From Streptomyces sp. SID9727 (GTDB lineage Bacteria; Actinomycetota; Actinomycetes; Streptomycetales; Streptomycetaceae), in NCBI RefSeq assembly GCF_010550605.1, contig NZ_JAAGNI010000357.1, forward strand, positions 1 to 50,942: a DNA stretch of 50,942 bases. Direction: 5' to 3'. Positions 42,033 through 48,648 of this stretch are shown one piece after another. Every line of letters begins with the position of its first letter. Position 1 is the stretch's first letter. The notes below the pieces were generated by a model, which was given only the letters and a program-made list of their open reading frames with translations, had not been told where the DNA came from and made no database searches. The translations under genes were made by a program, and so were the position numbers.

Positions 42033-43493
42033 TCAGTGGCTGCCCGCGCCGCGTTCCTCGCGGATGTCGGCGACGACATCCGCGGCGATCCGGCGCAGGC
42101 CCTCCGTCACGGTGAGGAAGTGCCAGTAGTCGGGGTGGCGGTTCTCCAGGGCCGTGATCGCCTGGTCCAGCCGGGCCACCGCGTCGTCCAGGGGCCGGGC
42201 GTGCCGCGGCTCGGGGGTATGGCGCCCGGCCATGGCGAGACGCTGGGCGTCGCGGATGGCGAACCGGGTGCGCTCGATCTCCTGCTGCGGGTCCTTGGCG
42301 ACGTCGTCGAGCCGGCGCAGGCGGTCACCGGCGGCGGACACCGCCTCGTCGGTGGCGTTGAGCAGGGCCCGCACGGTGCTCAGCCGGGACGTGGCGTCGG
42401 CCCAGCGCTGCTCGTCACGGGCCTGGGCTGCCTCCTTCAGCTTCTCCTCGGCCCGGCGCACATTGACCGCGGCCTGTTCCGGGACCGGCTGGAGGTCCTG
42501 CCAGCAGGCGGCGGAGAACCGGCGCCGCAGCTCGCTGAGGACGGGCTCGACGGAGGCGGACCGGGTGGTCAGCGCCTGGGCGCGGGTCCGCAGGGTCACC
42601 AGTCGGCGGTCGATCTCGGCGGCGCGCTCGGGCAGCTTCTCGGCCTCGGCCCGGACGGCCTCGGCGTCGCGCAGCACGCGGTCGGCGCGCTGCAGGGTCT
42701 CGGGCACGCCGTGGCGCCCGGCGCCCTGGTTGAGCTTGGTCAGCTCGGGGGCGAGGGCGGCGAGCCGGGCGGCGAGATCGTCCGCCCGCAACCCGGACGC
42801 CCGCACTGAATCGAGAGCATTGCTCGCGCCAAGGAGCGCCTGTCGCGCACGCTCGACGGCGGGGGCGAGCCGGGCGAGCTGTGTCTCGGCGCTCCCGAGG
42901 AGCGGCCCGAGCCCGGCACCGAACCGGTCGAGCTCTCCCTTGACCCGTGTCAGCTGCTCCTTGGCGGAGGCCAGCTCGGACCGGGCCCGGGACGCGACCG
43001 ACGGTTCGAGATCGTCGCGGTCGAGGTCGTGGGCGTCGACGGCGGTGATGTACGCGTGACTCGCCTCGTCGATGCGCCGGCCGAGTGCGGCGAAGTCGTC
43101 CACGGCCTTGCGGGCGGCCGGTGAACTGTCGACCGCGGTGATCGTCTCGATGGAGATCTTGAGGTCGCGCTGGGCGGTGTCCAGCTCGTAGAACGCCTCG
43201 GCGGCGGCGTCCTTCGCCGCCTGCGCCTCGGCCCGCTGTCCCTCACCGCGCCCGCCGAACCACCGCCGCGTGCCGCCGCCGGTGACGGCCAGGGGAAGGG
43301 CGACAGTGAGGAGGGGGAGAGGGGCGAGAACGAGAACACACAGGTCACGCAGGCCCGAGGCGCGCCGGGCCCGCCGGTCTGACGGGCCGGGAACGTACCG
43401 GCCACGCGGATCCGCCCCGCCCACGCGACGCCGACTCCGCTCCCGTACCGCTCCGGCGACTCCCGCCTGCGGCTGCGCGTCTGTCGCCGTCAC
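42033..43493 (-). CDS. Coiled-coil membrane-anchored protein of unknown function
   Basis: 486 residues from a GTG after GGGAGAGG. The first about 48 residues are basic, then one hydrophobic segment (about 49-70, LCVLVLAPLPLLTVALPLAV). The rest is almost wholly alpha-helical and rich in Ala, Leu, Glu and Arg with heptad-like patterns (RAEEKLKEAAQARDEQRW, LDQAITALENRHPDYWHF). I do not recognise a named family. Long helical bundles behind a single anchor suggest a scaffold or secreted-face spacer. GC and codon pattern match neighbours. The repeat block lies just past its stop. Confidence 0.85.
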   Translation of the reverse strand: MTATDAQPQAGVAGAVRERSRRRVGGADPRGRYVPGPSDRRARRASGLRDLCVLVLAPLPLLTVALPLAVTGGGTRRWFGGRGEGQRAEAQAAKDAAAEAFYELDTAQRDLKISIETITAVDSSPAARKAVDDFAALGRRIDEASHAYITAVDAHDLDRDDLEPSVASRARSELASAKEQLTRVKGELDRFGAGLGPLLGSAETQLARLAPAVERARQALLGASNALDSVRASGLRADDLAARLAALAPELTKLNQGAGRHGVPETLQRADRVLRDAEAVRAEAEKLPERAAEIDRRLVTLRTRAQALTTRSASVEPVLSELRRRFSAACWQDLQPVPEQAAVNVRRAEEKLKEAAQARDEQRWADATSRLSTVRALLNATDEAVSAAGDRLRRLDDVAKDPQQEIERTRFAIRDAQRLAMAGRHTPEPRHARPLDDAVARLDQAITALENRHPDYWHFLTVTEGLRRIAADVVADIREERGAGSH

Positions 43494-43599
43494 ATGCCTC
43501 TCCCGTGCCTGTTCGCCCTACCGGATACATTCTCCCACCAGTAAGGACGAACACACGTGCCGGTTAGTTCACGCCGGGGCCGGTGATCGTGCTCCTGTC

Positions 43600-44367
43600 T
43601 CAGCCGGCGTGCCGGACGGCGACCCCGCCGTTGTCGCTGTGGGCCTTCACCACGTGCCGGCTGCTGTCACTGCGGGGCACCTTCACATCGACGTGCCCGT
43701 TGTCGGCGGACGCGGTCACGGCGTACGAGGTCTTGCCGGCGGGCAGGGCGATGGCGATGCGCCCGTTGTCGCTGACGGTGTCCACGAGATCCGGGACGCG
43801 GTCGAGGTCGAGGTCCACGGACCCGTTGTCCGACCGCGCCACCACGGACCGTGCGGAGATCCGCTCGCCCCGGACGGACCCGTTGTCGCTCTTCAGCTCC
43901 AGGGGCCCGCTGACGTCCCGGACGACGACGCCGCCGTTGTCGGAATAGAGCTTGAGCGGCGTGGTGAACTCGGACGCGGTGACCTTCCCGTTGTCCGCGT
44001 CCACGGTCAGCGCGATTCCACGGGGCACCTTCACCTCGTGTCGTGCCTCGCAATCACTGATCATCGCTTTGCACTTCACGCGGAGGGTGAGCGTGTCTCC
44101 CTCCAGCTTCCACACGGGGTCCGGCCCGCTCCCGAGGACGACCCACCCGTCGACCCGCCGGGTCACCTGGACCTCCTCCACGTCGGCCGGAACGACGTCC
44201 ACCACGGAGTTCTCCGCATCGATGGTGAGCGCCTTCCCCCCGAACGCGAACGACTTGTGCTCGACGGGTGCGTCGTCCACGTCCGTGCTCCCGCACCCGG
44301 TGAGCGCCGCGACGAGCAGAACGGTGCCCCCGACGGCCACGAGCGCGCTGCGATTACGGATGGTCAT
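43600..44367 (-). CDS. DUF4097 beta-helix lipoprotein with seven DNG repeats
   Basis: 255 residues. Signal with lipobox LTGC at about 22-25, so lipid-anchored outside the membrane. The C-terminal part is a DUF4097-like right-handed beta-solenoid. Each turn carries a DNG motif: DADNGKV, SDNGGV, SDNGSV twice, SDNGRI, ADNGHV, SDNGGV, about 20-25 residues apart. The turns are often calcium or structural loops. Two cysteines (KCKAMISDCEA) sit before the solenoid. Function unknown. Monocistronic. Confidence 0.88.
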   Translation of the reverse strand: MTIRNRSALVAVGGTVLLVAALTGCGSTDVDDAPVEHKSFAFGGKALTIDAENSVVDVVPADVEEVQVTRRVDGWVVLGSGPDPVWKLEGDTLTLRVKCKAMISDCEARHEVKVPRGIALTVDADNGKVTASEFTTPLKLYSDNGGVVVRDVSGPLELKSDNGSVRGERISARSVVARSDNGSVDLDLDRVPDLVDTVSDNGRIAIALPAGKTSYAVTASADNGHVDVKVPRSDSSRHVVKAHSDNGGVAVRHAG

Positions 44368-44424
44368 GGTGATCAGGTCCCCCTGGGCCGACGCTGCGAT
44401 GTGCCCCTACGGTAGGCAGCACCG

Positions 44425-44492
44425 CCCACCCCGGACGATCCGGACGGCTACCGTCTCCGGGGTGGGGCTATCCCCCGTAACCCCACCCCGGA
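44425..44492. terminator. 12-bp stem-loop with a competing upstream arm, before tRNA-Val
   Basis: TCCGGGGTGGGG (44456-44467) pairs perfectly with CCCCACCCCGGA (44481-44492) over a 13-nt loop. An earlier CCCACCCCGGA (44425-44435) could pair with the same middle segment instead. It lies between the start of the DUF4097 gene and the tRNA promoter. It may insulate them; a switch is possible because the two foldings exclude each other. Confidence 0.45.
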
Positions 44493-44496
44493 CCGA

Positions 44497-44527
44497 TTGT
44501 CGGCATGCCCGGCGAGCCATGTAACCT
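44497..44527 (+). promoter_or_regulatory. Candidate tRNA-Val promoter
   Basis: TTGTCG (44497-44502), 19-bp spacer, TAACCT (44522-44527), 15 bp before the mature tRNA 5' end at 44542. The spacing is long but within the range for such promoters. Confidence 0.4.
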
Positions 44528-44541
44528 GTTCCTTCATCCGC

Positions 44542-44616
44542 GGGTGCGTAGCTCAGGGGTAGAGCGCTGCTCTTACAAAGCAGATGTCGGCGGTTCGAAA
44601 CCGTCCGCGCCCACCA
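44542..44616 (+). tRNA. tRNA-Val (anticodon UAC), CCA encoded
   Basis: 75 nt. Acceptor arms GGGTGCG and CGCGCCC pair with one G-U; D-arm GCTC/GAGC; anticodon stem CTGCT/AGCAG around loop CTTACAA (anticodon TAC, reading GUA and probably GUG); T-arm GGCGG/CCGTC with loop TTCGAAA. Position A then CCA is encoded. GUA is a rare codon in this GC-rich genome. A terminator-like hairpin follows at 44621. Confidence 0.95.
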
Positions 44617-44620
44617 GTGC

Positions 44621-44665
44621 GAAGAGGAACCCCAGGTCCGGAACTCCCTGGCCTGGGGTTTCTTC
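44621..44665 (+). terminator. Stem-loop after tRNA-Val
   Basis: AACCCCAGG (44628-44636) pairs with CCTGGGGTT (44652-44660), and outer GAAGA/TCTTC pairs extend it across a 2-nt bulge. Ends in TTTCTTC, the closest to a U-tract in the window. Confidence 0.7.
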
Positions 44666-44671
44666 ATGCCT

Positions 44672-44707
44672 GCGGCCATGCGGCCCCGGACGGGAACGCA
44701 TGGCCGC
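44672..44707. repeat. Perfect 11-bp inverted repeat before the EamA promoter
   Basis: GCGGCCATGCG (44672-44682) and CGCATGGCCGC (44697-44707) with a 14-nt loop, between the tRNA terminator and the leader ORF. It may be a second terminator. Confidence 0.45.
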
Positions 44708-44783
44708 CACCGGCCCCCTACCGTCGCCGCCGCCGGGGCTGGAAGGCAGGCCCGCCGCCGAAGTGGCCACGTAGGGTTCCCCC

Positions 44784-44819
44784 ATGCGTTTCGTGATCCT
44801 GCCGCCGCCCGTCCGCTAG
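44784..44819 (+). CDS. Upstream leader ORF, MRFVILPPPVR
   Basis: A 12-codon ORF encoding 11 residues, with ATG 6 nt after a TAGGGT -10 (44772-44777) and no ribosome site, so the message would begin at or near this AUG. It contains three consecutive prolines, a sequence known to slow ribosomes. Its UAG stop (44817-44819) overlaps the first arm of an RNA stem that continues toward the EamA transporter. This is the layout of a ribosome-mediated attenuator. Whether it is translated is not shown by sequence alone. Confidence 0.5.
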   Translation: MRFVILPPPVR

Positions 44820-44916
44820 CGGGCGGCCCGCAGACCAGTTCCGACCCCGGCAGCACGGCTGCCGGGGCGATGGATGCCGCCCGCTCGCCAAGCGGACCCC
44901 CTCCGGCCATCCATCG
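44818..44916 (+). promoter_or_regulatory. Candidate attenuator with mutually exclusive stems upstream of the EamA gene
   Basis: Stem A: AGCGGGCGGC (44818-44827) with GCCGCCCGCT (44876-44885), perfect 10 bp, enclosing hairpin CCCCGGCAG/CTGCCGGGG (44845-44867). Stem B: CGATGGATG (44868-44876) with CATCCATCG (44908-44916), perfect 9 bp, enclosing hairpin CCGCT/AGCGG (44881-44895). A and B interlock (B's left arm lies in A's loop) and share base 44876, so they exclude one another unless a pseudoknot forms. Stem B ends 1 nt before the GGAG ribosome site of the transporter gene. A ribosome on the leader ORF would disrupt stem A. Confidence 0.5.
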
Positions 44917-44930
44917 TGGAGACCCACCAC

Positions 44931-45803
44931 ATGATCACGCATGCCTTCACGCCGCTTCGGCGTGGTCTGCTCTCCGTTTCCGCCGCCGCCATTGCCTGGG
45001 GCGCCGGCGGAGCGGCAGCAGCGGAACTGTTCCGCATCAGCGGGCTCGGCCCCGTCGCCGTGTCGTTCTGGCGCTTTGCCGTCGCGGCAGCCGTCCTGAC
45101 CGCCCAACGCCCTCGCCGACCTGCCGACCTCCGGCCCAGCCCGTGCCGACGCACTGCCGTACTCACGGGCGTCGTGCTGGCGGCCTATCAGACGGCCTAC
45201 TTCGGCGCCGTCCAGGACGCCGGGCTCGCCCTCGGCACCATGATGACGCTCGGCGCGAGCCCGGTCCTGGTCAGCATCGGAGCGCATGTCGTTCTGGGAG
45301 AACGGCTCACCAAGCGAGGCGCGGCCGCGATGGGGATCGCGCTGCTCGGCCTGATTCTCCTGGTCGCGGGCCCGGTCTCCGGGCCCCGCCCCGCGGTGGG
45401 CATCGCGCTGGCCCTGCTCTCCGCCGTCGGTTACAGCGCCGTCACCCTGCACGCCCGGCGCACCGGGGGAGCCACCGCGGACGCGGCCACGTGGAGTGCG
45501 GGCGCGCTGTGTCTGGCGCCCTTCGCGCTGGCTCAAGGAGTCTGGCCCCGCGCGGAGCACATCGTCGCGTCCGGGAGTTGGCTCCTCTTCCTCGGTGTCG
45601 TCCCGACTCTGCTCGCCTACCGCTGGTACTTCGCCGGACTGAGCACGGTCCGCAGTACCACCGCGGCCGTGCTCGTGCTCCTCGAACCCGCCACCGCCGC
45701 CTTCCTGGCCGTGCTGCTCGGCGAGCGGATCAGTACGTTCCTGGCACTCGGGTCGGTCCTGCTGCTGGCCGCCATCGCCGTCCTGGCACGCGACACCTCG
45801 TGA
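44931..45803 (+). CDS. EamA-family (DMT) transporter
   Basis: 290 residues from the ATG at 44931, 9 nt after GGAG. Two EamA repeats give ten membrane helices; each repeat ends with a helix rich in small residues (GAAAMGIALLGLILLVAGPV and ALGSVLLLAAIAVLARD). LEPATAAFLAVLLGERIS is a recognisable EamA block. Exporters of this family move metabolites, amino acids or drugs. The upstream leader ORF and stems suggest expression controlled by ribosome stalling, which would suit a drug or amino-acid exporter; that is inference. Confidence 0.9.
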   Translation: MITHAFTPLRRGLLSVSAAAIAWGAGGAAAAELFRISGLGPVAVSFWRFAVAAAVLTAQRPRRPADLRPSPCRRTAVLTGVVLAAYQTAYFGAVQDAGLALGTMMTLGASPVLVSIGAHVVLGERLTKRGAAAMGIALLGLILLVAGPVSGPRPAVGIALALLSAVGYSAVTLHARRTGGATADAATWSAGALCLAPFALAQGVWPRAEHIVASGSWLLFLGVVPTLLAYRWYFAGLSTVRSTTAAVLVLLEPATAAFLAVLLGERISTFLALGSVLLLAAIAVLARDTS

Positions 45804-45901
45804 GCTCGTCCTCGTCGGTGCTCACCAGCAGCTCCGGGAGGCCCGGGCCCGCGGCAGTCGTGGCCGAGTCCGCCGGGCTGCCTGGGTGTCACCAGTGCGG
45901 A

Positions 45902-45927
45902 GGCCCCGGCCGACCAGGGCCGGGGCC
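45902..45927. terminator. Bidirectional stem-loop between EamA and HAD genes
   Basis: Perfect 10-bp arms GGCCCCGGCC (45902-45911) and GGCCGGGGCC (45918-45927) with a 6-nt loop, in the 126-bp convergent gap. Confidence 0.75.
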
Positions 45928-45929
45928 CT

Positions 45930-46565
45930 TCACCTGGGCTGCTTGTCCGGCGTGGTGTGGAGGAGCGGCGCGAGGGCGTCGAGGAGGTCTTCGGGCTGTC
46001 GGTAGTGGACGGCGGTCATTCCGGCGTCACGGGCCGCGGTGACGTTGGCGGCCGTGTCATCGATGAACAGACAGCGGTGGACGGGGGCACCGGCCCGCTC
46101 GGCGGCCAGGGCGTAGAGGCGTGGATCAGGCTTCACGACGCCTGTGCGGGCGGTGTTCACGACGGCGTCGGCGACCTCGTCGAGTCCTTGCCGGGCCAGG
46201 TCCCGTTCCAGCCGGGTGGTCGCGTTGGAGACCAGCACGACGGTGGCGACCGCGCGGGCCTGCGCGAGGAGGGACACCACCTTGTGGTCGACGCGTGGCA
46301 CCGCTTCGGACCAGGCGGCGACCGCGGCCTGGGCGCGGTCGGGCGAGCCGTGGATCTCGGCGAGGTCAGCAGCCACCGCGGAGCGCCACTGTTCGTCGGT
46401 GATCTCTCCCGTGATCGCGGGGTGCAGGCGGGCCGGGGCGAAGGCCGTCGCCGCGAATGCGCCTGGCGGGAGGCCGTGGCTGCTCTCCATGTCGCTGAAG
46501 GGGGGCCAGTGTCGGAGTACACCGTCGATGTCGCAGAGCACGGCGTCGTAGGGGCGTGTGGTCAT
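45930..46565 (-). CDS. HAD-superfamily hydrolase (IA variant)
   Basis: 211 residues from the ATG at 46565. Motif I VLCDIDGVLRHW, motif II VVLVSNATTRLERDL, motif III Lys in VVKPDPRLYALAAERAG and motif IV CLFIDDTAANVTAARDAGM give a complete catalytic set. A small helical cap lies between motifs I and II. Substrate unknown (beta-phosphoglucomutase or haloacid-type phosphatases look alike). It follows the MerR gene by 91 nt and may be cotranscribed with it. Confidence 0.9.
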   Translation of the reverse strand: MTTRPYDAVLCDIDGVLRHWPPFSDMESSHGLPPGAFAATAFAPARLHPAITGEITDEQWRSAVAADLAEIHGSPDRAQAAVAAWSEAVPRVDHKVVSLLAQARAVATVVLVSNATTRLERDLARQGLDEVADAVVNTARTGVVKPDPRLYALAAERAGAPVHRCLFIDDTAANVTAARDAGMTAVHYRQPEDLLDALAPLLHTTPDKQPR

Positions 46566-46656
46566 GAGTGGGACTCCTCGGGGGCGTTCCAGCGCGCGCG
46601 CCGAGGGGTTCGACAGCGGGCCCGTCCAGTGCGCTCTCCGCCGCGGGCGGCGCCCC

Positions 46657-47007
46657 TCACGCCCTCTCCGCCCGGGCCGCCGTGACCAGGTGCGCCAAGG
46701 ACGTGCGGGTTTCGCGCAGTGCGGAGATGCGGTCGTCCAGGCCCCGCAGGTGCTGTTCCAGGGTGTCCAGCTTGCAGAGGGCCACCGTGCCGTCCTGGCG
46801 TACGCACGGGAGCAGGTCGCGGATGGTGCGGGTGGGCAGGCCCGCGTCCAGCAGTGAGCGGATGCGGCGGACCACGGCGGGGGCGTCGGTGTCGTAGCGG
46901 CGGTGACCGCCGGCGAGGCGGTGGGAGGCGAGGAGGCCCTGTTCCTCGTAATACCGCAGCAGTCGGACCGAGGTGTCGGTCTCCGCGGCCAGATCACCGA
47001 TCTTCAT
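46657..47007 (-). CDS. MerR-family transcriptional regulator
   Basis: 116 residues from the ATG at 47007. Winged helix MKIGDLAAETDTSVRLLRYY, then HRLAGGHRRYD as wing, and a short coiled coil (DTLEQHLRGLDDRISALRE). Two cysteines (LLPCVRQDG and ALCKLDTL) flank the start of the coil and might sense redox state or bind a metal. It is divergent from the ABM gene, whose promoter has a 20-bp spacer with a dyad, as expected for a MerR target. Confidence 0.92.
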   Translation of the reverse strand: MKIGDLAAETDTSVRLLRYYEEQGLLASHRLAGGHRRYDTDAPAVVRRIRSLLDAGLPTRTIRDLLPCVRQDGTVALCKLDTLEQHLRGLDDRISALRETRTSLAHLVTAARAERA

Positions 47008-47042
47008 GTGGCGCACCTCACATGCTCTGGGCCTCGCGGCTC

Positions 47043-47074
47043 TTGAACCTCACATCGGTGTCAGATTCTAGCCT
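47043..47074 (+). promoter_or_regulatory. MerR-type promoter of the ABM gene, 20-bp spacer
   Basis: TTGAAC (47043-47048), 20-bp spacer, TAGCCT (47069-47074), then 6 nt to the ATG. Within the spacer CTCACA and TGTCAG form an imperfect dyad (5 of 6 pairs). Overlong spacer and dyad point to control by the divergent MerR protein. Confidence 0.55.
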
Positions 47075-47080
47075 GGGGGC

Positions 47081-47440
47081 ATGACGAATCGGATCGCGAA
47101 CTCCCTTGCACCCCTTGCCCTTTACGGGTTCCTGCGGCCCCGCGCGAAATACGCCGACGAGGTCCGGCGCGCGCTGTCCGACCTGGTGGAGCCCACCCGG
47201 AGCGAACCCGGCAATCTGGCGTACCACCTCCACGAGCAGGAGGACGGGCGGTTCTTCCTCTACGAGGTCTGGCGCTCGCGGGAGGACCTGGACCGGCACA
47301 ACGCCCTGCCCGCGCTGCGCGCCTTCCTCGGCAATCTGCCGGCCTTCCTGGAAGGTCCGCCCGAGGTGTACGCCGACACCATGATCAGTCCGTACGCGGA
47401 CTCCGCGGAGAGCGCTCCACTCGGTACAGTCCCCGTGTGA
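47081..47440 (+). CDS. ABM-domain (antibiotic biosynthesis monooxygenase-like) protein
   Basis: 119 residues. Ferredoxin-like ABM fold: YGFLRPRAKYADEVRRALSD, the typical SEPGNLAYHLHEQEDG and FFLYEVWRSREDLDRHNALP. Dimeric YgiN-type proteins of this family act on quinols or polycyclic aromatics without metal or cofactor. The MerR gene is divergent and probably controls it. Its TGA overlaps the GTG of the next small gene as GTGA. Confidence 0.9.
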   Translation: MTNRIANSLAPLALYGFLRPRAKYADEVRRALSDLVEPTRSEPGNLAYHLHEQEDGRFFLYEVWRSREDLDRHNALPALRAFLGNLPAFLEGPPEVYADTMISPYADSAESAPLGTVPV

Positions 47441-47625
47441 CCAGCGAGCCCGAACCGTCGATTCCCGAGATCACCCGCACCGACTGCGCGCGGTGCGGCA
47501 CCGAGGTGCACGGCCTGGCCGGGCGGTACGCCTGTGCGCTCTGCGGATGGGTCAACCACTACTCGGAGGGGCACGAGGAACTGCCCGGCCTGGACGCGGA
47601 CCCCGACCACGGGCGCGGCCGGTAA
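47437..47625 (+). CDS. Small zinc-ribbon protein
   Basis: 62 residues, GTG overlapping the previous stop by 4 nt. Two CxxC knuckles, CARCGTEVHG (17-26) and CALCGWVNHY (33-42), make a probable zinc site. Acidic at both ends (SEPEPSIPEI, GLDADPDHG). No named family recognised. Coupling with the ABM gene suggests a shared function or at least shared regulation. Confidence 0.7.
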   Translation: MTSEPEPSIPEITRTDCARCGTEVHGLAGRYACALCGWVNHYSEGHEELPGLDADPDHGRGR

Positions 47626-47666
47626 CGCGTTGCCCCGGGTCCGCGCCGTGCCCTAGCGTCCCGGTC

Positions 47667-48563
47667 ATGTCACCTGACCAGGAGGCCGGCCGGGCCGTGT
47701 CCCGCGCCGCCGTCGAGGAGTTGTGCCGGCGTATCGGCGTCGGCGGTGTACCGGTCGTCCGGTTCTCCGAGGGCTCCGTACCCGTCTACGCGGTCGGTGA
47801 CGCGCACGTGCTCAAGCTGTTCCCGGAGGCCGACGGGCGGCACGCGCGCGTCGAGGAGCGGGTCCTCGCCCACGTACAGGGGCGGTTGCCCGTGCCGACC
47901 CCCCGGCTGTGCGGGGCCGGCCCGGGCGGCGACGGGTGGCGGTTCGTGCTGATGTCCCGGCTGCACGGCGAGGACCTGGCGCCCGCCTGGGGCCGGGTGC
48001 CGCGCCGGCACCGGGAACGGATCGTCACCGAGGCGGGCGAGATGCTGGGGGCGCTGCACGCCCTCGATCCGGAACCTCTCGCGGACGTCCTCGGGCCGGC
48101 GGACTGGGGCGGGTTCCTGGACCGGCAGACCGCCGGCGTGGTCGAGCGGCAGCGGGAGCGCGGGCTGGCCGACGCCCGGCTGGAGCAGATCCCGGACTTC
48201 CTCGCTTCGGTCCGGCTGCCGCGCGCCCCGCGTCCGGTCCTGCTGCACACCGAGGTGATGCGTCAGCACCTGCTGGCCGATGCGGACGGCTGGCGGCTGA
48301 CCGGCCTCATCGACTTCGAGCCCGCCATGATCGGGGATCCGGCGTACGACTTCGTGGCCGTCGGGCTGTTCGTCACCGGCGGGGACCCGCGCCTGCTGGG
48401 GCGGCTGAGCAAGGCGTACGGCCGGACCTTCGACCCGTCCGTGCTGCTGGCGTACACCCTGTTGCACGTGTACAGCGATCTCCCGTGGTACCTCCGGGAG
48501 ATGCCCGCGCCCGCCGGGGAGACGCTTCCCGCACTCGCCGAGGCGTGGTTCGGGGTGGCCTGA
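47667..48563 (+). CDS. APH-fold phosphotransferase with HTE instead of HGD motif
   Basis: 298 residues from the ATG at 47667 (TAGCGT 7 nt upstream, leaderless). The fold of aminoglycoside/choline kinases is clear: VLKLFPEADGRHARVEERVL (ATP Lys and Glu), VLMSRLHGEDL hinge, and IDFEPAMIGDPAYDF (DFE metal site, residues 216-228). The Brenner catalytic motif HxDxxxxN is here His194-Thr-Glu196 and ends at His201, so Asp is replaced by Glu and Asn by His. It may be a distinct subfamily with another substrate, or weakly active. An antibiotic-resistance role is not supported. Confidence 0.85.
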   Translation: MSPDQEAGRAVSRAAVEELCRRIGVGGVPVVRFSEGSVPVYAVGDAHVLKLFPEADGRHARVEERVLAHVQGRLPVPTPRLCGAGPGGDGWRFVLMSRLHGEDLAPAWGRVPRRHRERIVTEAGEMLGALHALDPEPLADVLGPADWGGFLDRQTAGVVERQRERGLADARLEQIPDFLASVRLPRAPRPVLLHTEVMRQHLLADADGWRLTGLIDFEPAMIGDPAYDFVAVGLFVTGGDPRLLGRLSKAYGRTFDPSVLLAYTLLHVYSDLPWYLREMPAPAGETLPALAEAWFGVA

Positions 48564-48648
48564 CCGGAGCGGGTGCGGGGCGGGGCGTGCGTCGGGCGCC
48601 CCCGTGACCCGGGTGCGGTTCCGGCTGTACCGCCCCTACCCTGCCGCC

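Noticed and set aside
41697..42129. A coding gene in the repeat block (frames open on both strands)
   Set aside because: The open frames arise from the 25-bp period and GC bias; the predicted peptides are repetitive and have no ribosome site.
44542..46600. Integrated element at the tRNA-Val gene
   Set aside because: No integrase, no second copy of the tRNA 3' end and no change in base or codon use was seen downstream.
47667..48563. Aminoglycoside-resistance kinase
   Set aside because: The catalytic Asp and Asn of the Brenner motif are replaced, and no resistance context is present.
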